This document shows positions 44,001-56,400 of a DNA stretch of 64,000 nucleotides, piece by piece; position 1 is the stretch's first letter; each line of letters begins with the position of its first letter. The translations under genes and the position numbers were made by a program. This stretch comes from Typha latifolia (lineage: Eukaryota; Streptophyta; Magnoliopsida; Poales; Typhaceae), in the NCBI GenBank assembly GCA_019914945.1, contig CM034102.1, forward strand, positions 10,901,501 to 10,965,500. The letters are read 5' to 3'. Below the pieces are notes generated by a model. That model searched no databases, had not been told where the DNA came from, and worked only from the letters and a program-made list of their open reading frames with translations.

Positions 44001-46714
44001 CGATAGCACTATTGAACTCTCGAGCTTTTTATCAGTCTTGAATTATTGATTGTTCAAATGTTCACTAAATCTTAATCTATTATGCTAGGCAAATAGAGCA
44101 ATTAATTGGAGGAATTAATTGCTATATTGGTTACACATAAGTGTATAATGTATATTATATATCTGTATCATATATGTTGATTTATTTATTTTTATTTTTT
44201 TTATATTAAAAATGCTAGACCACCTTGTCACCCGCCTTCCGCTTAGACTCTAGGCGCTAGGGTGATTGTCTACCACCCGCAGCCGTCTTTCAATACATTG
44301 CTAAAGATTCTTGTTTCTAAATATGAGAATAATCAATGTCACCCTCTTTAAATTTAAAACTAGCACCACAAACACTAGAAGCCACCATAGACTCGCCAAA
44401 CAATTTTTGAAACAATGCTCACCCTAAGCTTGGTTATGCATCAACTAGGTTGAGAAGCACTACACCACTTCTAGTGTAAGATACATTTTCTATCCATAAA
44501 ATTAACATAGATAAATTCTTGTTTGCAAAATATTTTCATTGCAAAAATGATATAAACAACATGACCTAACACATATATCTTTCCTTATTTCATCTAACTT
44601 CAACCTCAATAAAATCTTCTAGATTTCTAAAGACACTAATATAGAAATATACCATTTAGATATACTATATAATAATATGGGAAAAACATTGACTTCACAA
44701 ATTCAACAAACATTGATGTAGACCGAGAAACCAAACAATCAAGTGATGATCTTTTCAAAAGATATGTTGTTATTTCATAGTCAAGCAAATACAGAAATCA
44801 TTTTTAGAAGCGACACAATTTTTCTAGTTTTCTCAAATTAAAGTTTGATATTAAGTGAATCAACTATTAATAGGAAATGCTAATAACCAATAACAGTAAG
44901 CATACCTTTGGAAAAATGGTTGTATATTGATTTACTTTGAACAAAGATTAATAAAAATCTATGAAACTAAAATCTTTTTCTGAAGGTCAAACTTTCATTT
45001 TCTGACAATTTACCACATGGGCTAGAGAATTAATATGAGTGCAAAATTTACTCAACTCTTCACAAAACATCACCTAAGATGCAAAGTATCAACTTTGACC
45101 TTTCTATATTGAATCTGCGAAGAGACTTCTCTTGTCTAGTGTCTTTAACTCACTTAACACTAAATTGTGCAGTGCTGCATTTCTGAAGATTCTTGACACA
45201 ATACTTGTTTAGTATCCTACTAATACTACTTAAGGTAAAATTCAATGTCATTGTGGCATTATATTGCACCAAAGAGGTGCATCATATATTTCTGCTGCAA
45301 AATAAAAAAGCACTTTTGTGATAGAAATTTTACAATGTTCTATATCCCCCATATAAGGAACTGCATGTACTATGATTTGTAGCAGAAAACAAATAATAAA
45401 AATTATGTCCTGCAAGGAAGAGCAGAGAAACATGTTCCTTCAGTGTTCTCTAAAGAACTTCATAGTGCAGAAGTATATTGATGGAAGTTCAAGCATGAAC
45501 TACAAAATGTGGGATCAGCAGAAAACCAGTTTGTATAGAAACAAGACACAAAGTCCAATTAAAAAAGTGAAATCATGCAACTCTGGCTACAAACACCTAA
45601 AAGAGTTCAGCAGTGTTATACAGATGCATGGAGACAGAGAGATGGTTGATGCGAAGTAAACAAATAAAAGTTCAGTTACCTTAAGGTAATTGTCGTTCGT
45701 AATAAGGAAAATACACTGATTACATTATCTAGGTTGAGTATGCACAAACCTCAGTGCTGAAAGCAAAAGGGATAAGATATCTTCGCAAAATAAAGAACAA
45801 GAGATCAGACATAGAATGGAGCAGGCAGTGAGGCTTATAACTTTTATTAATTAGTAAAAAGTGTTAAAGAATTAACCATATCATATTCTCCATAAAGAAT
45901 CTAGAATACAAACAATGCAAACACTTAGTAGGGCAGAAATCCAACTAGATGATAAAACGAAGCAATACAGAAATGTTGGAAAAAGCAGGAAAAAGGAAAA
46001 AAGAAACTCTTCTTTTAAAACCAAAGTAAACAAATTCCTACTCAGAAAAAGAGCAAATTAGAAGGAGAAGGAGAAAAAAAGAGAATTAACATACATCACA
46101 GTGAGTCCACAATTATAGGTAGAGATCGTCAAGGTCAAAAAGAAAAAAAGAAAAAGAAAAGAAACAGAAAATGTCCCCACACTTACCGAAAAAGCACTTA
46201 CTTTTCCGTTGTTCTCATAGTAATCATTCAACGCCCACTGATACTTCGACTGGTTCAGCCCAAACCAATCCGCCAAGTACTCATCTAAGCTCGAATGAGC
46301 TGCCAATCACAACCACCAAGCACATCAAAGTCGAAACAACCCAACAATTAGCCAAACAGGCATCAAAAAGTTACCATCTTGGACTTTCGCAACGGCGTCC
46401 CAGAAGAACCCAAACGATCCCGAGGACTTCGCCGCCGGCTTCTCGAATTGCTGCGGTGGGACCTGAACCGGCGGCGAAGGAGTCGGCCGGGACGCCTTCA
46501 CCGGAAAAGGAGACGGTGGAGACGCCTTCACCGGCAAAGGAGACGCCTTTCTAGGGCTAGGACTGGGGCTGGGGCTCGCCCTAGGGCTAATGCTCTGTGA
46601 TCTCGCAGCCTCGGAGGGCCTAGGCGTCGGCGGCGGGGTGATGAAGACCGTCAACCTCCCGGCCTTCCCGATGACCGGCGGCGGCGTCGCCTCCCGCGCA
46701 TGCAAGGCAGCCAT
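41049..46714 (-). CDS. Small proline-rich protein of unknown function, three exons
   Basis: Exons 46714-46375, 46299-46202 and 41102-41049 (TAA), 163 residues. Donors GTAACT and GTAAGT; acceptors TTGGCAG and TTTTGCAG; phases 1 and 0. Residues 1-95 are Pro/Ser/Lys/Ala-rich low complexity with repeated PSPSPRKASPLPVKASP-type units; about 100-146 is a compact aromatic segment (GFFWDAVAKVQD, AHSSLDEYLADWFGLNQ, SKYQWALNDYYENNGK), then a basic/acidic tail QKEGGKSKEVISKEQAV. The aromatic block is non-repetitive and probably a conserved core. I recognise no named domain. Intron 2 is 5.1 kb and holds a dispersed repeat. The exon 3 call rests on splice signals and phase only; an extra exon in intron 2 cannot be excluded. 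The acceptor is a NAGNAG, allowing loss of one Gln. Confidence 0.6.
43465..44295 (+). repeat. Dispersed GC-rich repeat, full copy in intron
   Basis: Starts with GTTTCTAAAAGCAGTTTTGG and ends near GCAGCCGTCTTTCAATAC. The outermost bases are imperfectly inverted (TGTTTCTAAAAG / TGTATTGAAAG). Both GC-rich ends carry words of the type GCGGCC, CCTAGGC, GGCGCTAGGG. A second, split copy lies at 271-542 and 4781-4880. An open frame beginning at an ATG at 43799 lies in the repeat and is unlikely to be a gene. Possibly a non-autonomous hAT-like transposon. Confidence 0.5.
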
Positions 46715-48336
46715 CGGCGACTGGTATCACTGGCAAGAAGTAAGAGAAGGACTTCGGGTCTAGGGTTGGTTAAGGTTGGAGGTAGGATTAGGGTTTGGGG
46801 TAAGAGGCGAGAGTGAAACCTTAAGACGCCATTGGAGTAGAAAAGAGATCGGAAATTGGAGTAAAAGCTTCCTTTTTTCTCTTTTCTTTGGTTCAGTGGA
46901 CCTTTGTCTCCGGATTCCTCGCTTCAGATTCCTTTGTTGGAATTGAGGACTAAATTTACTTTGTTGCCCTCAATGTTCTCCTAAATCAGCAGTAATGTCA
47001 CTGTGGGAACGGTAGGTAGTCTGCGGTAAAAAGAATTGGGGGTAGTTCGGTAGATTTAGTGGAGAGTACAAGGGTATAGTAGAAAATCTTTGGACCGAAA
47101 TTGTGTCTTTGAGGTTCAGACACTTCGATTTGAACCATAGGCTCTGCTTTAAATTAATTAGCCCGCGCGGAGGAGGATTAGAAATTTGGCTTTTCTCTGC
47201 CCTTCTATTTTATTTCGAAATTTATATTGAGAGGGAGAGAATATGAGAATGGTAAGATCTTTTTTTTGTGAGCGTAGCTCCAGGTCGATCAGAGTTTAAA
47301 AAAAAATGAAAAAAAAAAGTTGAAAATTGTTTGTTCATATTCCGATCTATATTGTTGCTCGGATATAGATTCGAATAAAAATATTCAATGGATAGCAAGA
47401 TTTAAAATTATATGGATATATTTTTGATACCAATTGGATATTAAACATATATGAATATGAACCGAATATAAATTGAATTTTAATTGAATATGAATAGAAA
47501 CTAAATATAAAAATAGAATTTTAATAGAATATGAATAGAAATTGAATCTCTTAGAGTGGAAAACTGATAAAATCAACTAATAAATTCATTGCAAAAACAT
47601 AAGATGCATACTTATAGACTGTGTTAAATATAATTGATATCATCTAGACATGGTTATGTGTTTGTTTACAAATCAAATATTATTCATATTTGATATATCA
47701 TATTTATCTTGCAAATAATATGAAAAATAAGATCTATGGTTATGTATTCTATACATCTAATGCACATCATATGCATATGATATATCAAATAATAAATGCT
47801 CATTTGGTAAGATTGCCACTTGATCTATATATCTACTGCAGCATTGGAATTGAACTAAAATATTCTATGACACACGCTTAGGCAATTAGACCTTTTAATA
47901 AACCCTGCTCACCTAGTAATAATAACTATGCTACACCAAGACTTAAAATATAATTTAAGTACAATAATCAAATTTGATATAACAAAAGACCAACATTCCA
48001 AAGTGACCACCAATTTCACAACAATTTAAACCATACAACATTCAACATTATAACATTCCACATAATTTTGTATTCAAAAAACTAGTATACACATTTTTCT
48101 AATCTTCAAACAAGCTAACTCAGCAGTGATACACTTTAAAAATAAGATCAACAAAAATAAATGAATGACATTACTTTAACTATTGAACTAAAAATCCACA
48201 AATTGAAACATATCAAGTAATACAACAAACAATTTCATACAATTTTAAATGCAATTCTATTTCAATTTAAACATACAAGATTTGTGATAATATAGGATAC
48301 TTTGCATCTTCTGTCTTCCACCAAGAGAGTATATCA
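46715..48336 (-). other. Upstream region of proline-rich protein gene and AT-rich spacer
   Basis: 46715-47000 is the probable 5' UTR/promoter region on the minus strand; no convincing TATA box. From 47280 to 47560 ATTGAATATGAATAGAAA-like words repeat, a degenerate simple repeat. The rest is AT-rich without genes. Confidence 0.4.
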
Positions 48337-48345
48337 AATTTAGTA

Positions 48346-48581
48346 GGGATAATTTATTTTTACCCCTTGAACTATCACACTTTCTCATAATGACCCTTGA
48401 ACTTTTTTTTGATACATAATGAACCCTTGAACTATCAGAAAATACCTCACTTGACCCGTTCCATTAGGGGGTCATTATGTAACAAAAATAAAATTTTAGG
48501 AGGTCATTATATAGAAAAAAAATTTAGGGGGTGATTAGTAAAAAATAACAATAGTCCAAGGGGTGAGAATGAAATTATACC
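48346..48581. mobile_element. MITE, 236 bp, MULE-type
   Basis: Perfect 9-bp duplication AATTTAGTA at 48337-48345 and 48582-48590. Terminal inverted repeats GGGATAATTTATTTTTACCC and (right, reverse complement) GGTATAATTTCATTCTCACC, both continuing as CCTTG(A/G)ACTAT. Interior contains CCCTTGAAC words and poly-A/T runs. Non-coding. Confidence 0.85.
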
Positions 48582-49389
48582 AATTTAGTACCTTAAGTAG
48601 TGGACCTTCACTTCTTCCCAAGCCCCACCATGATATGGTGCTTGATTTGTCCATTAATGTTATTGGTCTCTCAGTGCCTACATCTAAGGCTTCTATTCTT
48701 AAGCTTCTTACCTATTCTATGCACACTTCACCTATCTTATCGATCCATGTAACTTTGAGTGTTCAAGATGGGTCTACCTAGTTACGGCTTCTCACTGCAC
48801 CTCAAATCCATTTGCACATCACTCTAACCCTAATTTTGTTATTCAACTTTCCCACCTAACTCCTCTATCCCTCTCCCCCACCATCCTTTTGACCCTTCAC
48901 TTTTGCCTAATCAATCAAACACTTTTGTTGTGACATGCTACGTTTTATCATCCATCGCTAAATTGTTGATGGATTGTATATTTGACACACATGTTTTGGC
49001 CTTCCTTGTGTGTCCATAACTCAAAAGAGGTGACCTAATGGTTATCGTCTGAGTAGACATACCAATAGTCACTAAATTTATATGAACCTGAAGCACTCTA
49101 TTGTCCTCGTCCTAGATTTGGAGCATGAGGAGCCTGTCCTTCGGGGCTCAACAGCAAGCTGTGGTAGTTACCATTGAAATCCCTAAGGAACCTCCTAATA
49201 AGAACTTGGAGCCTGAGCCACAATCTCTATCCTTCAAGTAAACGAAGGTGCTCAAACCTTCCTCATTGGTTAAAGTGGAGATCGCGCTTAAACCAAAGGG
49301 TTGTCAAAGTGGTTTCAAGTGCCAAATTGGTGATGATGCTCACAACGAGGCTCTAGCTACTCTAGCTACTCTAGCTACGAAGTATAAGA
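48582..49389. other. No gene recognised
   Basis: Open frames at 48563-48781 and 49174-49356 show no motif. GCTACTCTAGCTACTCTAG at about 49358-49376 is a short tandem repeat. Confidence 0.4.
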
Positions 49390-50460
49390 TGCTTGCATAG
49401 AATTGTTTTGAGCAGAAGAAAAATAAAGAGACAAATAAGGTGATGGAGGAGTGAGAGATAAAATAAGAAATTTAAGAAGAGTGCGTTAGAAAGGTATTAG
49501 TGGTTATGAAATATCTCCAAAAGTTTAAATATAGTAGTATCTTTCTTTTTTTTTTCTCCTCCTTTTTTCGACAATAATTCATATTTCTTTTTACAAAATT
49601 GGTAATCAATTTATAAAATTTGTTAATTTACTCTTCTTCTACTTCTTCTATCTCTTACTCCTCCACCACCTTTTTTTTGGGCTTATACATAATTATTTTT
49701 AGTGGAAGAAGAAGACAAAGAAGGTAGTGGAGTGTTAGCTAAAAGAAGAAATAGAAAAGAGTACATTAGCAAGATTTTAGTGGTTATAAAATGTCTCGAA
49801 AAGTTTGAATATTATATTATCTCTCTCACTCCTTATCATCCTTTTTTTTCTTATCGTATTTCGTAGTTATTTTATAAATTTTATAAATTAATTGTAAATT
49901 TTGTAAAACAATGTGAATTATAGTAAAAAAAAGATTAGGAGAAATAAGAGAGATACTAACTTATTCAAACTTTTGGAGACATTTCATAATTGCTAATATT
50001 TTGCTAATGTACTCTTCTTCATTACTCCACCTCCTTCCTTGTCTTATTCTTTTTCTACTCGAAATAATGTTGTACAAGCCTCTCATACAATTATACAAAA
50101 GAATATTACTCTGCTCTTATACTTCTTTCTTCTATCTCTCACTCTTCCACCACCTTATTTTATTTGTATGAGATGCTTGTATAGAATTATTTATAGTTAA
50201 AGAAGAAAAAGAAGACATAAAAAGTGGTGAAGAAGTGAGAGATAAAAGAAGAAACATAAAAAGAGTACATTAGTAAAATATTAATGATTATAAAATGTCT
50301 CCAAAAGTTTAAAGAGGATAGTATTTCTCTCACTCTTTTTCATCCTCTTTTTTCTGATCATATTTCATAGTTAATTTTATCAATTTTGTAAAATAACTGT
50401 GAATTTTATATAAAAAAAATTATGAATCACAGTCAGGAAAAAAGTAAGGATGATTCTTTT
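49390..50460. repeat. Cluster of inverted and direct copies of one repeat
   Basis: A unit with GGTGATGGAGGAGTGAGAGATAA, AGAAGAGTRCRTTAG, and AAATGTCTCCAAAAGTTT occurs in plus orientation near 49405-49560, 49700-49880 and 50170-50420, and as reverse complements near 49620-49690, 49890-50030 and 50080-50160. The alternation makes several potential hairpins. It looks like a tandemly amplified foldback/MITE. No coding capacity. Confidence 0.7.
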
Positions 50461-50705
50461 AGCTATTTCAATTTGGGAAAAAAAATTCTTATGTACACTT
50501 AAGAAATTATGTTAGGTAAACAAAAGTGTCCATAACTAGGTACCATAGCTTATTTGCAACGTAGATTAAGTTTTTCTTAGAGGAAATCAAGCAATACAAA
50601 TTAATATACCAACTACAAAGTAAATGTGCAAACGTCCATAAGTAAAAGGAAGCTTCCCTTGCAAATCTTTAATTTTTATTCCATCCACCATTGGAATAAC
50701 CGGAT

Positions 50706-50737
<32 letters not shown>

Positions 50738-51100
50738 AAGAAGAGTTTGGTTCAAATTTCTCTATTCTTACAATATCCCATCACCATTTAACGAGGCACT
50801 AAATAATAGAAATTTTTTTTTAAATAAAGGAAAATATCTCATCTGCGAAAGAAACCGAAAATGAGTTTGAGTGACAAAAACAAAAACTTAGTATGTTTTT
50901 GGTGCAAATTACCCTTATATTTATTTTAAGTAGACAACAAAGAATATGATTTTGTTCCAATTAACTCTCACATGAAGCTTTTGATTTTCTTTAATCCTTA
51001 TTAGTTGAGTATAACTTTTCATAGTTAGTCTTAAATAATCTCTTTAGTTGTCTAAGTGGGTTCAAAAGGTCTTCAAACTACAATCGTAACTTGCTTTATT
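50461..51100. other. Spacer with (AAG)n microsatellite
   Basis: A pure run of about 12 AAG units lies at 50708-50744. No gene is recognised in the rest. Confidence 0.7.
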
Positions 51101-51105
51101 ATGTT

Positions 51106-52025
51106 TGTAACTTTATTTTATTGGCAATTATGAACAAAATCCTATTGTATCGATAGATTTTTGTAAAAAGCATGATACAATATAATTATTTAAAAGTCAC
51201 AATCATAGTGTTCCAATGTTTATGCATTCGAACGGTCTTTGGAGGCATTTGAATAGCACTAGAAGCATTCAAATGTGTTTTCTTGAGAGCAATGGCATTC
51301 AACAGGTGTTCGAACGGCACGAGAAGCGTTTGAACACGTGTTCCCGAGAGAAGTGAGATTTAATTGACATTTGATTGTGCCTTGTGAGCATTTGACCAGC
51401 CTTGGTTGTTTGGACTACTTATGCTATGCGCATTCGAACGACTCTTTGTGCGTTCAAACGCACTTACAAAGTTGATCAATTCTGGGCTGACTTAAACCTA
51501 GGTTTTTCATCTATCCTTGGAAACCTATATAAGTCTTAAGAGCCTAGAAGATATGAAGGTTTTGGAGAATGGGAATTGAAGCTTTAGAAAAGATTTGAGT
51601 GGAAGTTCTTCATCAGGAAGCTACAAGTATTGAGGGTTCAAAGATTGTTTTGGATCGTTGCAGCATTGTGCAACTTATCTTGAGAGTTACTAAGACAAGA
51701 TTCAGTTTGATCTTAAGGGTCAAAGAGATCAGTGTCATCAATCACTAGAAGCGTCTTATCGCGGGGTCTAGCAAACAAGAGATCTTGAGATATAGTTATA
51801 GGTTTCAGCGGGTAATCTATAAGCAATTTTTGTACTTGTTTTTGATTGGTAGTTGATTTGATCCTAGCGTAAAGGATCCATGGTTTTTACCCTAATTTGC
51901 GGTTTTTCACGTAAATTGTGCGTGTTTGTGCTGGTTACTTTTTAGCTTTCTTTATTCATCTTCAAGTTTACTAGTTAAAGGTTTTATAGTTGAGTTTAGG
52001 GTTTGCCCTAGAATTTTTTTTTTCA
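51106..52025 (+). repeat. 5' LTR of the copia element
   Basis: 920 bp. Holds two 61-bp tandem units (51245-51305, 51306-51366) rich in GCRTTCGAAYGC-like words, followed by CCTATATAAGTC (TATA region near 51525). Confidence 0.93.
51524..51532 (+). promoter_or_regulatory. Putative LTR TATA box
   Basis: CTATATAAG within GAAACCTATATAAGTC, conserved in the 3' LTR (GAAATCTATATAAGTC near 59866). It lies about 50-60 bp after the last TTCGAA-type word. Confidence 0.65.
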
Positions 52026-52041
52026 ATTAGTATCGAGCAAG
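52026..52041 (+). other. Primer-binding site of the copia element
   Basis: ATTAGTATCGAGCAAG directly after the LTR end, a mutated form of TTGGTATCAGAGC. Confidence 0.75.
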
Positions 52042-52079
52042 TCTTTCTTACATTAGAGAGATCTTTTGGATTATAGATT

Positions 52080-53410
52080 TTTCTAGGGAAGGGGAATCAA
52101 CTATTAGACCTCCTTTGCTTGATGGATCTAATTATCCATATTGAAAAGTTAGAATATGGGCTTTTATAAAGTCTATAGATGAACAAGTCTAGATTTTGGT
52201 TGATCATGGTTGGACATCTCCAACTATGTCATTGATAAAAAAAATAAGTTATCAAACCTGTAGACAGGTGGGATAAAATAGATTATGAATTGTGTGGTTG
52301 GAATAGTAAAGCCATTAAGGCAATTTTTAGTGGTGTTTCTTTTGATGAATTTCACAAAATTTGCAGTTGTGAAGTTGCTAAGGAAGCTTAGAATATTCTT
52401 GAGACTGCACATGAAGGTACTCCTACTGTTAAATTATCCAAGCTTTAGAGACTTACGACTAGGTTTGAAACTTTATACATAGATGACAATGAGTCTTTTG
52501 ATGAATTTTATGCCAAACTTAGGGATATTGTCAACTCTAGCTTTAATCTTGGAGAAAAGATTCCTGAAAATCAGATTGTTAGAAAGATTCTTAGATCTTT
52601 ACCTGGGAAATTTCAATCTAAAGTTACAGCTATTGAAAAGAATAAATATGTTAATGATATTATAGTTGAACAACTACTTAGGAATCTTCAGACTTTTGAA
52701 ATTACTCTTCGTCAACCTAGAAAATCTAAAGGGGTTGCTTTGAATTCTGTGCAAAAAGATTGAGAATGATAGCAATGATAATAGTGATTTTGATCCAAAG
52801 ATGTTGGCTCTTTTTGTCAAGAAGTTTAAAAATTATTTAAAAACTCAAAGGATGTTTCTGATAAGTTAAAAAAATTCAAAACCTCATAACAAGTCTAAAG
52901 AGTCTAGTGCTCCTACTCAACTTGTGAGTTTGAAACAAAAGGGCAAGGTCTCTAGTGGTGGTAAAATGTCTAAATCGGTTTAAAAGAAAAGGAAAAGCTA
53001 TAAAAATTATTTAGGATGATTCAGATGAGCTCGATGGTAGTGATTCTAAACCTGAACAAGAGAATTTTATAATATTTACTGCATCAATTGTTTCATCAAA
53101 CAATTCTTGTGAGAACGTGAGCACAAGTGAAGAGAAAGATGGCAATGATGATATGGACATATAGAGGGCGTACGATGAATTATTTCAAGAGACATACAAA
53201 ATGAAGAAAAAATTTATCAAGACTTCTGGCAAATTGAGGCACTCAGAATCTGAAAGGGATAAATTATATGCTCAACTAAATGAAGCCTTCGAAAACTTGA
53301 TGAAGTTAGAAGAAGAAAAGAAGAAGCTTAATGATCTTCTTAAGAAGTCTAAACTAGAAACATAAAAACTTACTAAAGAAGTTACTTTTTTGAAAGAAAA
53401 AAACCAAGCT
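52080..53410 (+). pseudogene. Copia gag (UBN2 type), degenerate
   Basis: Readable pieces: PPLLDGSNYPY, FHKICSCEVAKEAWNILE, LQRLTTRFETLYIDDNES, DEFYAKLRDIVNSSFNLG, EKIPENQIVRKILRSLPG, then a Lys-rich region and a predicted coiled-coil (RDKLYAQLNEAFENLMKL, EEEKKKLNDLLKK). The UBN2/retrotran_gag core and long coiled-coil tail are typical of Sirevirus gag. Several stops and frame changes; no protein expected. Confidence 0.85.
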
Positions 53411-53424
53411 GGACAAGATCCTTA

Positions 53425-56400
53425 ATGCTCAAATTACTAGAAAATGGAACTATAATATCAGATATACTGGAAATACTAGTAAAACTAATTCTTTTTTTTT
53501 TTGTTTCTGCAAGCACTCAAGAATGTCCAATAAAAAATGATGTACATGTGACTTTAAGTGTACCGGCACATCCTAAGGTTACAAAAGCTACACATTTCTT
53601 AAATATGAAAAAGGTACTTTCAAATTACAAGAAAGAAGGTCAGGTAAGAAAATCTAATTTTGTACCTATTTGTCATTATTGCGGTGTTTTAGGGTATATT
53701 AGACCAAATTGTTATGCTTTGAAGAATGCAATATTTTCAAAAATTGGTGTGAAAACTAGACAAGTGTAGATTAAGAAAAATGATCTTAAGTGCTATGTTG
53801 TTCATACTGTTATCAAAACCTTGAATTTTGATATGTGGTATTTAGATAGCGGTTGCTCTAAACATATGTCCGGTGATAAATCATTATTTCAGTCTCTCGA
53901 AAATTTTGAAGGTGGTAGTGTAACTTTTGGTGATGGTAGCACTAGTAAGATCATAGGACGTGGTGTTGTGATCACTTTTGGTTTACCAAAGTTAGAAAAT
54001 ATTTTTTATGATGATAGTTTAAAAGCAAATCTCTTAAGCATTAGTCAAATGTGTGATGATCATCATGAAGTACGCTTTTCAAAAAATCAGTATTTGATTG
54101 TCGATCAAAAAGAAAAAAGTGATTAATGAAGTTAAGACTATGGATAATTGCTATGGTGTTTAAATACTCTTGTGAAATACAATTCTGCATCTTTGGATGA
54201 TTCTGAATTATGGAATTAAAGGTTAGGTCATGTGAAAATGATTTATCTAAGTTGACTAAGTTTGATTCTATTAGAGGTATATCGAAATTGAATGTGACAA
54301 AGAAAGGCATACGTGGACCTTGTCAATTAGGAAAACAAATCAAGTTCTCACATAAAAAGATTGACTTTTTCACGATCAAAAGACCTCTGGAGTTATTACA
54401 TATGGATCTTATGGGCCCAATTAAAACTGAAAGTATAGGTGGGAAGAAATATATTTTTCTTTTGGTAGGTGATTTATCTAGATTGACTTGGGTCACTTTC
54501 TTAAGAGAAAATCTGATACTTTTGATGTTTTTAAATCTTTGTGCTTGCAACTTCAAAATAAAAAAGATTTCAAGATTGTTAGAATTCGTTTAGATCATAG
54601 AAGAGAATTTGAGAATGAACAATACACCATATTTTATGATTTCAATGGTATTAAACATGAATTTTCTGCTCCAAAATCTCCTTAGCAAAATGGTATTATA
54701 AAAAAAATATTGTGTTTGTGCAAGATATGGCTCGTGTTATGATGCATGCAAAAAATATTTCTTAAAGATTTTGGGCTGAGGTCGTGAATACCTTGTGTAT
54801 GTGATTAATCGAGTTTATTTAGGCCTGAAACAAAACAAACTACTTATGAAATTTGGAATAGAAAAAAGCCTAATGTGAAATATTTTAGAGTTTTTGGGAG
54901 TAAGTGTTATATTCATTGAGAGATCGTGCACACTTAACCAAGTTTGATTCAAGAAGCAGTGAGGGGATATTTTTAGGTTATTCTATTAATAGTAGAGCTT
55001 ATAGAATGTTCAATTTAGATGCATCTACTGTTATGGAATTATCTAATGTTATTGTTGAGGATACAAATATGGACTTGTCTAATGAACCTATGAAAATCTG
55101 GAATCAAATGCGCAATGAGGTAACTTTTATGTATTATAGACCCAAGAATGTTAAGGAAGCTTTGCTAGATGATTCTTGGGTTAATGCTATGCATGAATAA
55201 CTTGAACAATTTGTGTATAATAATGTTTGGATGTTAGTTCTTAGACCTAACGATATGAACATAATAGGTACCAAGTGGATTTTCAAAAATAAGACTTGAT
55301 GAAATGGTATAATCATTAGGAACAATGCTAGATTAGTTGCCCAGAGATATACTTAAGTAGAAGACATAGACTTTGATGAAACTTTTGCACCCATAGCAAG
55401 ACTATAATCTATATGAATTTTATTTGTTTTTGCTTGTTATATAAAATTTAAATTATTTCAAATGGATGTCAAAAGTGCCTTTTTGAATAGTATTCTAAAT
55501 TAAGAAGTCTTTGCAGGACAATCTAAGGGATTTGAGGACCCTCACTACCCCTTACATGTTTACAAATTGAAGAAAGCCCTCTATATATTAACAGGCACCT
55601 AGAGTTTGGCATGAAAAACTGATATAATATTTGATTGATTCTAGCTTCACTCGAGGGGGAGTTAATAAAACTTTATTTATTAAGAAGGATTGAAAAAATA
55701 TTGTTGTCGCACAGATATATGCTGATAATATTATTTTTGGTGCTACAGGTATTGATATTGCTCAAAAGTTTGCCACTCTAATGAAAAAGAAATTTGAAAT
55801 GATTATGATAGGAGAATTGAAATTCTTTCTAGAACTTCAAGTTGTCGAAATTGATGATGGTATCTTTATCTCCCAATCAAAATATGCTCAAAATTTGGTA
55901 AATTTTTTTAGGTTAACTTCTTCAAAACATGCGAGAACACCAATGAGTACTAACACAAAACTTTGCAAAGACAATTCTAGTTAAAATGTGAGTCAAAATT
56001 TATATAGAAGTATGATAAGGAGTCTCCTATACTTAACTGCTAGTAGGCCAGATATATCCTTTCGCGTTAGAATTTGTGCAAGGTATCAATCTTGTCCTAA
56101 AGAATCTCATTTGATTGAGATTAAACGTATTATCAAATATGTGAATGGAACAACAAATTTTGGAATTTGGTACACTTCAGATAGCTCTTCTATTATTGGT
56201 TATTCAGATGTATATTGGGCAAGTTCTTTAGATGACAAAAAAAGCACTTCTGGGGGGTGTTTTTTATGTTCAAAATAATTTAGTTGCTTGACACAGTAAA
56301 AAGAATATTATTTCTTTATCTACAACAGAGGTCGAGTACATAGCTACCGATAGTTGCTGTACATAGTTGTTATAAATAAAACAAATAGGCAAAGATTACG

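Noticed and set aside
43799..44041. ATG-initiated open frame MAERSKRRPSDQSAR
   Set aside because: Lies inside a dispersed repeat in an intron; the related copy at 271-542 does not conserve the frame.
46171..46600. Plus-strand open frames rich in Pro, Arg and Ser
   Set aside because: They are antisense to exons 1 and 2 of the minus-strand proline-rich gene, which has splice signals and a meaningful aromatic core.
51225..51480. TTCGAA word array considered as a CRISPR-like array
   Set aside because: Plant nuclear context, unit length 61 bp in tandem without unique spacers, inside an LTR.
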